Assembly: GCF_001425685.1 (NCBI RefSeq)
Contig: NZ_LMCY01000037.1
Location: forward strand, 197,458-251,852
From: Massilia sp. Root335
GTDB taxonomy: Bacteria > Pseudomonadota > Gammaproteobacteria > Burkholderiales > Burkholderiaceae_D
Direction: 5' to 3'
Length of the DNA: 54,395 bases
Shown here: positions 32,482-43,266 of the stretch, in pieces
Numbering within the stretch: the first letter of the stretch is position 1
How the letters are laid out: every line of letters begins with the position of its first letter
The notes under the pieces: model-generated
What the model was told of the DNA's origin: nothing
The model's database searches: none
Seen by the model: only the letters and a program-made list of their open reading frames with translations
Program-made: the position numbers and the translations under genes

Positions 32482-34107
32482 ATGAAATTTGACGTAGCCA
32501 TCGTCGGCAGCGGCCTGGCCGGCCTGTCGGTCGCCCTTCATTTGGCGCAGACCCGCAAGGTCGCCATCATCTCCAAGCGCGAACTGCTCGACGGCGCCAG
32601 CAACTGGGCCCAGGGCGGCATCGCCGCCGTGCTGGATTCCGGCGACAGCCATGACCAGCATATCGCCGACACGCTCGTCGCCGGCGCGGGCCTGTGCGAC
32701 GAAGCGGCCACCCGCTACATCGTCGAGCACGGTCGCGAAGCGATCGAGTGGCTGATCGAACAAGGCGTGCCCTTTACCCGCGACGAGACCGCGGAACTGG
32801 GCTTCCACCTGACCCGCGAAGGCGGCCACAGCCAGCGCCGCATCATCCACGCGGCCGACGCCACCGGCCACGCCGTGCAGGTGACCCTGGAACAGAAGGT
32901 GCGCGCGCATCCGAACATCACCCTGTTCGAACACCATTGCGCGATCGACGTGATCACGTCGGACAAGCTGCAGCCGGGCGGCGTCCACGCGGGCCCGGCC
33001 CTCGTCGGCCAGCCGCGCTGCCACGGCCTGTACGTGCAGGACGAAAAAAGCGGCAAGGTGCTGACCTGCGAAGCGGAACACACGGTGCTGGCCACGGGCG
33101 GCGCCGGCAAGGTCTACCTGTACACGACGAATCCCGACACGGCGACCGGCGACGGCATCGCGATGGCCTGGCGTGCCGGCTGCCGCGTGTCGAACATGGA
33201 ATTCATCCAGTTCCACCCGACCTGCCTGTACCACCCGTTCGCGAAATCGTTCCTGATCACCGAAGCCGTGCGCGGCGAAGGCGGCCTGCTCAAGCTGCCG
33301 CCCGAGGCGGGCCCGGCGGCCGGCACCCGCTTCATGCCGGCGCACGACGAACGGGGCGAGCTGGCCCCGCGCGACGTCGTGGCGCGCGCCATCGACTTCG
33401 AGATGAAGAAGCGCGGCCTCGACTACGTGCACCTCGACATCACGCACCAGAGCCCGGAATTCATCAAGGAACACTTCCCGACGATCTACGCGCGCTGCCT
33501 CGAACTCGGCATCGACATCACGAAGGAACCGATCCCCGTCGTGCCGGCCGTGCACTTCACGTGCGGCGGCGTCGTGACGGACATGGCGGGCCGCACCGAC
33601 ATCCCGGGCCTGTATGCGGTCGGCGAGACGGCGTACACGGGCCTGCACGGCGCCAACCGCCTGGCCAGCAATTCGCTGCTGGAATGCCTCGTCGTGGGCC
33701 GCGCCTGCGCGCACCAGATCGCCGCGGCGCCGCCCGTCGACCTGCCGCCGCTGCCCGCGTGGGACGAGAGCCGCGTGACGAACGCGGACGAGGAAGTGGT
33801 CATCGCCCACAACTGGGACGAGCTGCGCCGCTTCATGTGGAACTACGTCGGCATCGTGCGCACGACCAAGCGCCTGGAACGCGCGAAGCACCGCATCAAG
33901 CTGCTGAAGGAAGAGATCGACGAGTACTACCGCAATTTCCGCGTCTCGAACGACCTGCTGGAGCTGCGCAACCTCGTCGAAGTGGCGGAGCTGATCGTGC
34001 GCAGCGCGCTGTCGCGCCGCGAGAGCCGGGGCCTGCATTATTCCCGCGATTATCCGGACACGCTGCCCAAGGCCCTGCCCAGCGTGCTGACGCCGCGCCG
34101 CCGCTGA
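32482..34107 (+). CDS. nadB: L-aspartate oxidase
   Basis: The 541-residue flavoprotein oxidises L-aspartate to iminoaspartate, the first step of de novo NAD synthesis; NadA and NadC, encoded 3-5 kb away, do the next two. The FAD-binding start is VAIVGSGLAGLSVALHLA. The substrate and FAD region shows SNWAQGGIAAVL, GGHSQRRIIHAADATG, EFIQFHPTCLYHP, FTCGGVVTDMAGRTD and GANRLASNSLLECLVVG. The C-terminal helical domain has ELRRFMWNYVGIVRT. Length and motifs are normal. ATG 32482 follows AAGAGAA. Confidence 0.97.
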   Translation: MKFDVAIVGSGLAGLSVALHLAQTRKVAIISKRELLDGASNWAQGGIAAVLDSGDSHDQHIADTLVAGAGLCDEAATRYIVEHGREAIEWLIEQGVPFTRDETAELGFHLTREGGHSQRRIIHAADATGHAVQVTLEQKVRAHPNITLFEHHCAIDVITSDKLQPGGVHAGPALVGQPRCHGLYVQDEKSGKVLTCEAEHTVLATGGAGKVYLYTTNPDTATGDGIAMAWRAGCRVSNMEFIQFHPTCLYHPFAKSFLITEAVRGEGGLLKLPPEAGPAAGTRFMPAHDERGELAPRDVVARAIDFEMKKRGLDYVHLDITHQSPEFIKEHFPTIYARCLELGIDITKEPIPVVPAVHFTCGGVVTDMAGRTDIPGLYAVGETAYTGLHGANRLASNSLLECLVVGRACAHQIAAAPPVDLPPLPAWDESRVTNADEEVVIAHNWDELRRFMWNYVGIVRTTKRLERAKHRIKLLKEEIDEYYRNFRVSNDLLELRNLVEVAELIVRSALSRRESRGLHYSRDYPDTLPKALPSVLTPRRR

Positions 34108-34115
34108 CCGGGTTG

Positions 34116-35024
34116 ATGAACCAGAAGCTGACGCCGTCCACCGCCCTGTTGCTGACCGTCCCGCCGCTGCTGTGGGCCGGCAACGCCATCGTCGGACGGC
34201 TCGTGCGTACGGCCGTCCCGCCGATGACGCTGAACCTGCTGCGCTGGACGATCGCGCTGGCGGTGCTGCTGCCGCTGGGCTGGGAAACCTTGCGCCAGGC
34301 CGGCGTACTGGCCGGCATCCGGGTCCGCTGGCGCCGGTATGCCTTGCTGGGCCTGCTCGGCATCGGCATGTACAACTCGCTGCAATACCTGGCGCTGCAA
34401 AGCTCGACGCCCATCAACGTGACCCTCGTCGCGTCCGGGATGCCTGTCTGGATGATGCTCGTCGGCCGGCTGTTCTACGGCATGGCCGTGCGGACGCGCC
34501 AGGTCGCGGGGGCATTGCTGTCGATCGCCGGCGTGCTCGTCGTCCTGTGCCGCGGCGACGTCGGTCAGTTGCTGGCCCTGCGCCTCGTCGCCGGCGACCT
34601 GTACATGATCCTCGCGACGATCGCGTGGTCGTTCTACAGCTGGATGCTGCTGCAACCGCAGGACGAGCCGCTGCTCCGCGCCGACTGGGCGGCGTTCCTC
34701 GGCACGCAGGTCGGCTTCGGCCTGCTGTGGTCGGGCGCCTTTGCCGGCGCCGAATGGGGACTGGGCGCGCACGCCATCGCGTGGAGCTGGCCCGTCGCGG
34801 CCGCGCTGCTGTTCGTCGCCGTGGGTCCGGCCGTGCTGGCGTTCGCGCTGTGGGGCGCCGGCATCCGCCGCGCCGGACCCGGCATCGGCGCGTTCTTCGT
34901 CAACCTGACGCCGCTGTTCACGGCGCTGCTGTCGTCAGCTTTCCTGGGCGAGCTGCCGCATGCGTATCACGTGCTCGCATTCCTGCTGATCGTCGGCGGC
35001 ATCGTCGTGTCCGCCAAGCGTTGA
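34116..35024 (+). CDS. EamA/DMT-family membrane exporter
   Basis: The 302-residue protein has ten predicted membrane segments in two EamA halves. The first holds PPLLWAGNAIVGRLVR and LNLLRWTIALAVLLPLGWE; the second holds AGDLYMILATIAWSFYSWML and GPGIGAFFVNLTPLFTALLS. These proteins export amino acids, metabolites or drugs; the cargo cannot be read from sequence. ATG 34116 is eight bases after the nadB stop; TTG 34113 is also possible. Close spacing suggests it is on the nadB transcript. Confidence 0.88.
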   Translation: MNQKLTPSTALLLTVPPLLWAGNAIVGRLVRTAVPPMTLNLLRWTIALAVLLPLGWETLRQAGVLAGIRVRWRRYALLGLLGIGMYNSLQYLALQSSTPINVTLVASGMPVWMMLVGRLFYGMAVRTRQVAGALLSIAGVLVVLCRGDVGQLLALRLVAGDLYMILATIAWSFYSWMLLQPQDEPLLRADWAAFLGTQVGFGLLWSGAFAGAEWGLGAHAIAWSWPVAAALLFVAVGPAVLAFALWGAGIRRAGPGIGAFFVNLTPLFTALLSSAFLGELPHAYHVLAFLLIVGGIVVSAKR

Positions 35025-35109
35025 TACGTGGCCGCGGCGATGGCGGCGGGAATCGTGTTTTCGTCGGGGCATCGGTAATGTTACGATCCCATGCGGAAGG
35101 AGCACATCG

Positions 35110-36012
35110 ATGGCCGAAGCATTCACCATCCACGACTACGCGGCGCGGATCGCCGCATTTCTCGACCGGCATCCGCGCGCCCTCGTGCTGACGGGCGCGG
35201 GGCTGTCGACCGCATCCGGCATTCCCGATTACCGCGACCGCGACGGCGCCCGGCGCGGCAAGCCGCCCATCCACGGTCCGGATTTCCGCAAATCCGACGC
35301 CGTGCAGCGGCGCTACTGGGCGCGCAGCATGATCGGCTGGCCCGTGCTCGCGCAGGCCCGGCCCAATCACGGCCACCGGGCGATCGCCGGGCTGGAGCAG
35401 CTGGCACGGATCGGTTCCGTGCTGACGCAGAACGTCGACGGCCTGCACGGCCAGGCCGGCAGTCACGGCGTGCTGGAATTGCACGGCAATATCCACACGG
35501 TCATGTGCCTTGACTGTTCGGCGGTGTTCCCGCGCGCGTTCGTGCAGGGACAGCTGGAAGAATTCAATCCGCAGATGGCCGGCGCGGACGCGACGCCGCT
35601 GCCGGACGGCGATGCGTCCGTCGAGCCGGCGGCGCTGGCCGATTTTCGCCTGCCTTACTGTACGTGCTGCGGGGGCACCTTGATGCCGAATGTCGTGTTC
35701 TTTGGCGATAACGTCCCGCCGGCACGCGCGGCCATCGCGCTCGCACAGATGGAGCGCGCCGATGCGCTGCTCGTCGTGGGATCGTCGCTGATGGTCTACT
35801 CGGGCTTCCGCTTCTGCCGCATGGCCCACGCCGCGGGCAAACCGATCGCCGCCATCAACCTCGGCCGCACGCGCGCCGATGACCTGCTCGACATCAAGAT
35901 CGAGGAAACGGCCGAGCGCGTGCTGCCGCTTGCGCTGGAACTGCTCACCAAGGGTTCGGAACACACTGGAAGAGACACACCATCCATACCACTCGACGGG
36001 GGAATACTGTGA
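35110..36012 (+). CDS. NAD-dependent protein deacylase (sirtuin, SIRT4-like class)
   Basis: The 300-residue protein has the complete sirtuin signature. The NAD-binding start is LVLTGAGLSTASGIPDYRD, then TQNVDGLH, the catalytic His in LELHGNIH, zinc pairs CLDC and CTCC, and PNVVFFGDNVP and LVVGSSLMVYSGFRF. The motif style suits the class II group that includes SIRT4. It removes acyl groups from lysines and consumes NAD. ATG 35110 follows AAGGAG. Its stop overlaps the GTG of the next gene, so an alpha/beta hydrolase is co-made. Confidence 0.93.
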   Translation: MAEAFTIHDYAARIAAFLDRHPRALVLTGAGLSTASGIPDYRDRDGARRGKPPIHGPDFRKSDAVQRRYWARSMIGWPVLAQARPNHGHRAIAGLEQLARIGSVLTQNVDGLHGQAGSHGVLELHGNIHTVMCLDCSAVFPRAFVQGQLEEFNPQMAGADATPLPDGDASVEPAALADFRLPYCTCCGGTLMPNVVFFGDNVPPARAAIALAQMERADALLVVGSSLMVYSGFRFCRMAHAAGKPIAAINLGRTRADDLLDIKIEETAERVLPLALELLTKGSEHTGRDTPSIPLDGGIL

Positions 36013-37040
36013 CGACAACTTTGCGCAGCACGCCGATCAAGCCCTGGCAGGCCGGCGCCATGCTGGCCGGCCTTGGCCTTGCGGCATCCTATTTTTATGT
36101 ACGTTCCAAAACGAAGCAGGCCGAAGCGGAGAATCCGCCCCAGGGCCGTTTCGTGAAAGCCGACGGCGTGCGCCTGCACTATGTGGAGCGCGGCAGCGGC
36201 CCCGTACTCGTGCTGCTGCATGGGAATGGCGTACTGGCCAGCGATTTCCAGACCAGTGGCCTGATGGACAAGGCGGCCGAGCACTACCGCGTGATCGCGT
36301 TCGACCGTCCGGGCTTCGGCTACAGCGAACGGCCGCGCGGCAAGGTGTGGACGCCGCAGGCCCAGGCGCGCCTGCTGCATCACGCGCTCCAGGAAATCGG
36401 CGTCGATTCGGCCATCGTCCTCGGGCACTCGTGGGGGACGCTGGTCGCGCTGTCGATGGCGCTGGAGGTGCCGGACTTCGTGCGCGGCCTCGTCCTGCTG
36501 TCGGGCTATTACTACCCGAGCCTGCGCGCGGACGTGCCGCTGCTGTCCGGTCCCGCGATCCCGCTCGTTGGCGACCTCATGCGCTACACCGTGTCGCCGC
36601 TCATCACGCGCATGCTGTGGCGGCCGCTGACGAAACGGGTGTTCTCGCCGCAAGCGGTCGACGCGCGTTTCCGCGAATTGCCGGTGTGGATGCTGCTGCG
36701 GCCGAGCCAGCTGCGCGCCAGCGCCGCCGAGACCGTGATGATGGTGCCGGCGGCGGTCGCGCTGGCCAAGCGCTATCCGGAACTGAAGGTGCCGGCGGTG
36801 ATCATGGCCGGCACGCAGGACAAGATCGTCGATTTCAGCCACAACTCCGAGCGCCTGGACGAGCGCCTGCCGGACAGCGAGCTGCAACTGCAGCCGGGTG
36901 TCGGCCACATGACGCATTACGCGCATCCGGACAAGGTGCTGGCGGCCGTCGACGGGATCGCGGCGCGGGTGGGGGAATCCGTCTATCGGCGCAATCCGCA
37001 GGCGGAGGCGCTGGCGAGGGCCAGCGAGAGCGGGACGTAA
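36009..37040 (+). CDS. Membrane-anchored alpha/beta hydrolase
   Basis: The 343-residue protein starts at GTG 36009 in a GTGA overlap with the sirtuin. A single N-terminal membrane segment (AGAMLAGLGLAASYFYV) anchors it. The hydrolase fold shows VLVLLHGNG (oxyanion region), FDRPGFGYSERP, the nucleophile elbow GHSWGT, and a late Asp and His (GTQDKIVDF, GVGHMTHYA). It looks catalytically complete. The substrate is unknown; the pattern is nearest to epoxide-hydrolase and haloperoxidase-like esterases. Confidence 0.87.
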   Translation: MTTTLRSTPIKPWQAGAMLAGLGLAASYFYVRSKTKQAEAENPPQGRFVKADGVRLHYVERGSGPVLVLLHGNGVLASDFQTSGLMDKAAEHYRVIAFDRPGFGYSERPRGKVWTPQAQARLLHHALQEIGVDSAIVLGHSWGTLVALSMALEVPDFVRGLVLLSGYYYPSLRADVPLLSGPAIPLVGDLMRYTVSPLITRMLWRPLTKRVFSPQAVDARFRELPVWMLLRPSQLRASAAETVMMVPAAVALAKRYPELKVPAVIMAGTQDKIVDFSHNSERLDERLPDSELQLQPGVGHMTHYAHPDKVLAAVDGIAARVGESVYRRNPQAEALARASESGT

Positions 37041-37053
37041 GGAGCAAGACGCA

Positions 37054-37443
37054 CAATGACCGTCGTTCGCGCGCAGGCGGGAGCGTGATTTCGGTGACGC
37101 ATCATGAAATACTCGCGCTCCCGCGCAGGCGCGAGCTTAATTTCTGTGGTGCATCACGGAAAATTGGGTTCCCGCCTGCGCGGGAATGACGGTGTTTTAA
37201 TGCGGCGTGAGTTGGCCAGCGCGAGTGGAACGCAAGGAACGTGACGCAACCGTGCGGTCGCTCCCGCGTAGGCACGAGCGTGATTTTGGCGACGGATCAT
37301 GAACTACCCGTCGCTTGCGCGCAGCCACGAGCGTGATTTTGGCGACGGATCAAGAACCAACCGTCGCTCCCGCGCAGGCGGGAGCCTAATTTCTGTGGCG
37401 CATCACGGGAAATTGGGCTCCCACCTGCGCGGGAACGACGGAA
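37054..37443. repeat. REP-like palindrome array
   Basis: Several copies of a 20-30 base palindromic unit fill the gap between convergent genes. Forms include TTCCCGCCTGCGCGGGAATG (37170 on), GCTCCCGCGCAGGCGGGAGC (37366 on) and CTCCCACCTGCGCGGGAACG (37420 on). A block of about 80 bases (around 37110-37192) recurs at 37362-37441 with few changes, and GAGCGTGATTTTGGCGACGG occurs twice (37279 and 37330 regions). Such extragenic repeats are common in proteobacteria and are moved by RAYT proteins; none is encoded here. Confidence 0.85.
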
Positions 37444-37464
37444 TTTTCGTGCAGCGTGAGACGC

Positions 37465-38340
37465 TCAGCCGACGATCCGCAGCGAGTAATCGGTTGCCTT
37501 CACATCCTTCGTGAGGCTGCCGATCGAAATGCGGTCGACGCCCGTCTCCGCGATCGCCCGCACCGTCTCCAGGTTGATGCCGCCGGACGCTTCCAGCAGC
37601 GCGCGCCCTGCGTTGATGCGGACCGCGTCACGCATCATGCCCAGGTCGAAATTGTCGAGCAGCACGGATTTGGCGCCCGCGACGAGCGCCTCCTCCAGCT
37701 CGGCGATAGACTCGACCTCGACCTGGATCGACACGCCCGCATCCAGCGCGGCGGCCGCCCGCAGCGCCGGCGTGATGCCGCCCGCGGCCGCGATGTGGTT
37801 TTCCTTGATCAGGATGCCGTCGTACAGCGCCATGCGCTGGTTCGCGCCGCCGCCGACACGCACCGCGTATTTCTGCGCGAGACGCAGGCCCGGCAGCGTC
37901 TTGCGCGTGTCGAGGATCCTGGCTTTCGTGCCGGCGACGACGTCCACATAGGTACGCGTGGCCGTCGCGACGCCGGACAGCAGCTGCAGGAAGTTCAGCG
38001 CCGCGCGCTCCGCCGTCAGCAGCGAACGCGGCGAACCCGTCATCGTGCAGACGATGCTGTCGGCCGCCATCACATCGCCTTCGGCGTAGCGCCAGTCGAT
38101 CTCGATGTCCTGGTCGACGGCCAGCATGATGCCCTCGAACCAGGGCGCGCCGCACAGGACAGCCTGCTCGCGCACGAGCACGCGCGCCTGCGCGCGAGGT
38201 TCTTCCGGCACGAGCTTGCCGGTGAGGTCGCCGCTGCCGACGTCTTCCAGCAGCGCGGCCAGCAGGTTCTGTTCGAACGCGGCCTGCAGTTTCTCGTCGA
38301 ACCGGCCTTCGTCGGCGTATGGATTGCGCAGTGTGCTCAT
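37465..38340 (-). CDS. nadC: Nicotinate-nucleotide pyrophosphorylase (carboxylating)
   Basis: The 291-residue protein turns quinolinate and PRPP into nicotinate mononucleotide, the third step of NAD synthesis. Typical motifs are LLEDVGSGDLTGKLV, ERAALNFLQLLSGVATATR, ILDTRKTLPGLRLAQKYAV, the substrate-binding GGGANQRMALYDGILIKENH and the closing EASGGINLETVRAIAETGVD. ATG 38340 overlaps the nadA stop (ATGA), so the two are coupled. The length is normal. Confidence 0.97.
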   Translation of the reverse strand: MSTLRNPYADEGRFDEKLQAAFEQNLLAALLEDVGSGDLTGKLVPEEPRAQARVLVREQAVLCGAPWFEGIMLAVDQDIEIDWRYAEGDVMAADSIVCTMTGSPRSLLTAERAALNFLQLLSGVATATRTYVDVVAGTKARILDTRKTLPGLRLAQKYAVRVGGGANQRMALYDGILIKENHIAAAGGITPALRAAAALDAGVSIQVEVESIAELEEALVAGAKSVLLDNFDLGMMRDAVRINAGRALLEASGGINLETVRAIAETGVDRISIGSLTKDVKATDYSLRIVG

Positions 38341-39479
38341 GCAGGTCCGATCCCGTTGAAAAGTTTGGCTTCCTGTTCCAGCGCACCGGTCGGCAGGGCC
38401 TTCGCCTTCTTGGCGGCGGCGAAGTCGAGCATGCGGTCGATCGCGCGCCTGGCCTGCCTGCCGGTTTCCGGATCGACGAAGATCTCGTTCCTGCCGTCCG
38501 TCGCTTCCAGGACGTCGGCCAGGTTCTGCAGGCCGTTCATTGCCATCCACGGGCAGTGCGCACAGCTCTTGCAGGTGGCGCTGTTGCCGGCCGTCGGCGC
38601 TTCGATCAGCGTCTTGCCGGGCGCGGCCATGCGCATCTTGTGCAGGATGCCGTTGTCGGTGGCGACGATGAAGTGCGTCGCGTCCATCGTCTGTGCCGCA
38701 TTGATCAGCTGCGTGGTCGAGCCGACGACGTCGGCCTGGGCGACGACGTTGGCCGGGGACTCGGGGTGCACGAGCACTTTCGCGTGCGGGTACTCGGCGC
38801 GCAGCAGGTCCAGCTCGACGCCCTTGAATTCGTCGTGCACGAGACAGGAGCCCTGCCACAGCAGCATGTCGGCGCCCGTCTGCTTCTGGATGTACGAACC
38901 CAGGTGGCGGTCCGGCGCCCACAGGATCTTCTTGCCCTGCTCGTGCAGGGACTTGACGATGTCCAGGCCGATCGACGACGTGACCATCCAGTCCGCGCGC
39001 GCCTTCACGGCCGCGGACGTGTTCGCGTAGACGACGACCGTGCGGTCCGGATGCTGGTCGCAGAACGCGGCGAACTCGTCGGCCGGACAGCCGAGGTCCA
39101 GCGAGCAGGTCGCGTCCAGGTCCGGCATCAGGATCGTCTTTTCCGGGCTCAGGATCTTCGCCGTTTCGCCCATGAAGCGCACGCCGGCCACGACGAGCGT
39201 CCTGGCCGGGTGGTCGCGGCCGAAGCGCGCCATCTCCAGCGAGTCCGACACGCAGCCGCCCGTTTCCTCGGCCAGGTCCTGCAGGTCGGCATCGACGTAA
39301 TAGTGTGCGACGAGGACGGCTTCACGCTCCTTGAGCAGGCGGCGGATGCGGTCCTTCAGCGCGGTCTTTTCCGCGACTTCGAGCGGCGACGGGGTGCGGG
39401 CCCAGGCCTCGGCGGTGGAACAGACGCCGCCGACCGGGCGGTCGTATTCGAAGACTTTAACGGGGGCAATAGTATTCAT
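38337..39479 (-). CDS. nadA: Quinolinate synthase
   Basis: The 380-residue 4Fe-4S enzyme condenses iminoaspartate from NadB with dihydroxyacetone phosphate to give quinolinate. Seen are VLVAHYYVDADLQDLAEETG with GGCVSDSLEMARFG, GVRFMGETAKIL, YANTSAAVKA, LWAPDRHLGSYIQKQTG and, near the end, CKSCAHCPWMAMNGL. Three of its cysteines bind the oxygen-sensitive cluster. It is the first gene of nadA-nadC. The upstream gap holds a long inverted repeat but no recognised NadQ or NadR operator. Confidence 0.96.
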   Translation of the reverse strand: MNTIAPVKVFEYDRPVGGVCSTAEAWARTPSPLEVAEKTALKDRIRRLLKEREAVLVAHYYVDADLQDLAEETGGCVSDSLEMARFGRDHPARTLVVAGVRFMGETAKILSPEKTILMPDLDATCSLDLGCPADEFAAFCDQHPDRTVVVYANTSAAVKARADWMVTSSIGLDIVKSLHEQGKKILWAPDRHLGSYIQKQTGADMLLWQGSCLVHDEFKGVELDLLRAEYPHAKVLVHPESPANVVAQADVVGSTTQLINAAQTMDATHFIVATDNGILHKMRMAAPGKTLIEAPTAGNSATCKSCAHCPWMAMNGLQNLADVLEATDGRNEIFVDPETGRQARRAIDRMLDFAAAKKAKALPTGALEQEAKLFNGIGPA

Positions 39480-39506
39480 GACTAGATTCTACTCTCCGAA
39501 ACAAAC

Positions 39507-39566
39507 GTGGGCACGGGGCGCCCACCCTACGGCACGCGACACGTAGGGCGGGCACCCCGTGCCCAC
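39507..39566. repeat. Long inverted repeat between nadA and ybiT
   Basis: Arms of 25 bases (39507-39531 and 39542-39566) pair at about 23 positions around a 10-base loop. The outer part reads GTGGGCACGGGG against CCCCGTGCCCAC. It lies upstream of nadA and just past the ybiT stop (both on the minus strand), so it may end ybiT-side transcription or be a dispersed extragenic repeat. Confidence 0.7.
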
Positions 39567-39586
39567 CGATCAAGCGCGCTGGCGTA

Positions 39587-41188
<1,602 letters not shown>

Positions 41189-41253
41189 TGGGAAACCTTA
41201 TTGCGTGTGTTTTCGATTAACCGCGCATTTTACCACTGCGGGGGTGGCCTGCG

Positions 41254-42171
41254 TCAGGCACGCTGCAGTGTCGGGTAGGCGGACATGGTCAGCTTCCACT
41301 GTCCGCCGTCGCACAGCAGGCGGCCCTGGGCGCCGAACGGAATCGTCACGCGGCGCGGGATGTGGCCGAACTCCAGCCCCGTCAGCACGGGCACGGGCAA
41401 CGTGGCGCGCACATGGGCGAGCATCTCGTCGAAGTTGTAACCGTTGTCCGCGGGCGCCAGCCGGTAGCCGGAGAAATCGCCCAGCACGACGGCGCGCTGG
41501 CGCGCGAGGACGCCCGTGTGCATCAGTTGCAGCAGCATGCGTTCGACGCGGTAGGGATGCTCGGCGATGTCTTCCAGGAACAGGATGCCGCCGTCGATCC
41601 GCGGAAAGTACGGCGTGCCCGCCACCGACATGACCATCGCGAGATTGCCGCCCCACACCGTGCCGGTGACGTCCAGGCGCGGATTCGCGGCACCGTGCCC
41701 GGACACGGTGTGCGTGGGGCCGGCCAGGCAGTGCCAGAAATCGTCCAGCGTGAAGGCGACGGGGTCCTGGGCGCCGAAGTCGCCGGCGAACATCGGTCCG
41801 GCATAACTGGGCGCGCCCGTCCTGGCGTACAACCCCATCTGGAAGGCGGTCATGTCGGAGTAGCCGACGAAGATCTTGCCGCTCGCGGCCATGCGTTCGA
41901 AGTCGATGTCCGCCAGCAGCCGGGTCATGCCGTACTGGCCGCGGATGGCCATCACGACCTGCACGTCCGGGTCGGCGGCGGCCGCCTCCAGCTGGGCGAG
42001 GCGCTCGGCGTCTGTCGCGCCGAAGCGCTGGTGCCGCTCTTCGTGCTTGTAGTAATTGTGGACCAGGATGCCGTGGGCTTCGAGGCGCGCGATGCCGCGC
42101 GGGATGGCGTCCGGCTCGGGGGCGCAGCCGCCCGGCGCGACGAGGGCGATGCCCAGCTTGGAAATAGTCAC
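41254..42171 (-). CDS. ldcA: Muramoyltetrapeptide carboxypeptidase (LD-carboxypeptidase)
   Basis: The 305-residue S66 serine peptidase removes the terminal D-Ala from cytoplasmic muropeptides during cell-wall recycling. The nucleophile lies in IFVGYSDMTAF, and the Glu and His in ILFLEDIAEHPYRVERMLLQ and GLEFGHIPRRVTIPFG. The N-terminal half has VMAIRGQYGMTRLLADID. ATG 42171 overlaps the stop of the preceding alpha/beta hydrolase (ATGA). No signal peptide is present, as expected for a cytosolic recycling enzyme. Confidence 0.93.
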   Translation of the reverse strand: MTISKLGIALVAPGGCAPEPDAIPRGIARLEAHGILVHNYYKHEERHQRFGATDAERLAQLEAAAADPDVQVVMAIRGQYGMTRLLADIDFERMAASGKIFVGYSDMTAFQMGLYARTGAPSYAGPMFAGDFGAQDPVAFTLDDFWHCLAGPTHTVSGHGAANPRLDVTGTVWGGNLAMVMSVAGTPYFPRIDGGILFLEDIAEHPYRVERMLLQLMHTGVLARQRAVVLGDFSGYRLAPADNGYNFDEMLAHVRATLPVPVLTGLEFGHIPRRVTIPFGAQGRLLCDGGQWKLTMSAYPTLQRA

Positions 42172-43103
42172 TGTTTGACGAAGAGCCTTGGAGTCGAGTC
42201 GGGCGCCATCTTACCGTGCGCGTGGGCGTCGATCAAGGCGAGGAGCCGTTCCAGCAGCTGGGCCGGCAGGTCGTGGCCCATGCCTTCGATGACCTCGAGG
42301 CGGGCGCCGGGGATGGCCTGCGCGGTGTCGACGCCGCAGGCCGGCGGCACGAGCGGATCGGCCGCGCCGTGGATCACGAGCGTGGGCGCGGCGATCGTCT
42401 GCAGTTGCGGGGTGCGGTCGCCGCAGGCCGTGACGGCCAGCATCTGGCGCACGACGCCACCGGGACAGCAGTTGCGGCGCAGCGCGCGCGCGACGCGGCG
42501 GCGCAGGTGTTTTTCCGGCGTCGGATACGCGGGGCTGCCGATGGCCTGCAGCAGCTGGACGTTGTAGTCGACGGCGCTGTCGATGTCGCCGGCGCCGTTC
42601 CAGCCGCGCGGCCGGCGCAGCAGTGCGCGGCGGGCGGCCTGCGTCGGGCCCGGCAGGCCGCGGCGGCCGCTGCTGGACATGATCGACGTGAGGCTGAGGA
42701 CGCGCGCCGGGAACCGCGCCGCCATCAGCTGCCCGACCATGCCGCCCATCGATATCCCGACGATATGGGCACGCGCCACGCCGAGCGCGGACAGCACGCC
42801 GATGGCATCGTCGGCCATGTCTTCCAGGCGGTACGGCGGGCTCGAGGGCAGGCGCAGCACGGACTTCAGCCAGGCCAGCGTGAGGCTGGGCGTGCCGGCA
42901 TGCTCGAACTTGGTGGACAGGCCGCTGTCGCGATTATCGAAACGGATCACGTAAAAGCCCAGCTCGACGAGGCCTTCGACGAATTCGTCGGGCCAGGCCG
43001 TCAGTTGCAGGCCGAGGCCGGAAATCAGCAGCAGTGGCACGGCTTTCGGATCGCCCGCAGTGTCGAAGGCGATGCGGATCCCGTTGGCGTTCAGACTAGG
43101 CAT
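42168..43103 (-). CDS. Alpha/beta hydrolase coupled to ldcA
   Basis: The 311-residue soluble hydrolase has LLLISGLGLQLTAWPDEF near the oxyanion hole, VIRFDNRDSGLST, the nucleophile elbow HIVGISMGGMVGQL, a late Asp in VIHGAADPLVPP and the His in EVIEGMGHDLP. It is probably an esterase or lactonase; the substrate is unknown. Its stop overlaps the ldcA start, so the two are made together. It lies 163 bases after tadA on the same strand and may be at the end of the que-tadA transcript or start its own. Confidence 0.87.
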   Translation of the reverse strand: MPSLNANGIRIAFDTAGDPKAVPLLLISGLGLQLTAWPDEFVEGLVELGFYVIRFDNRDSGLSTKFEHAGTPSLTLAWLKSVLRLPSSPPYRLEDMADDAIGVLSALGVARAHIVGISMGGMVGQLMAARFPARVLSLTSIMSSSGRRGLPGPTQAARRALLRRPRGWNGAGDIDSAVDYNVQLLQAIGSPAYPTPEKHLRRRVARALRRNCCPGGVVRQMLAVTACGDRTPQLQTIAAPTLVIHGAADPLVPPACGVDTAQAIPGARLEVIEGMGHDLPAQLLERLLALIDAHAHGKMAPDSTPRLFVKQ

Positions 43104-43266
43104 GGCGGCGTCGCCGGCACCGGGTCGACCGGATCAGGTAGGGGTGCCGAAAGTTGAGCGGTTGATCCAAGATGTACTCCCTGCCGTGGTGCAGCAGCGG
43201 CATGGAACCAGCATACCATTTTCGGCAAAGCGGTGGCGTCAGCGATGCGCGCCGGCGCGCGCCCGG

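Noticed and set aside
31180..34038. 952-codon antisense frame over the glycosyltransferase and nadB
   Set aside because: The + strand carries complete, recognisable enzymes; the antisense product is low-complexity and has no start signal.
37054..37443. CRISPR array
   Set aside because: Repeats are palindromic, of several variants and irregularly spaced, with no uniform spacers and no cas genes; REP-like is the better call.
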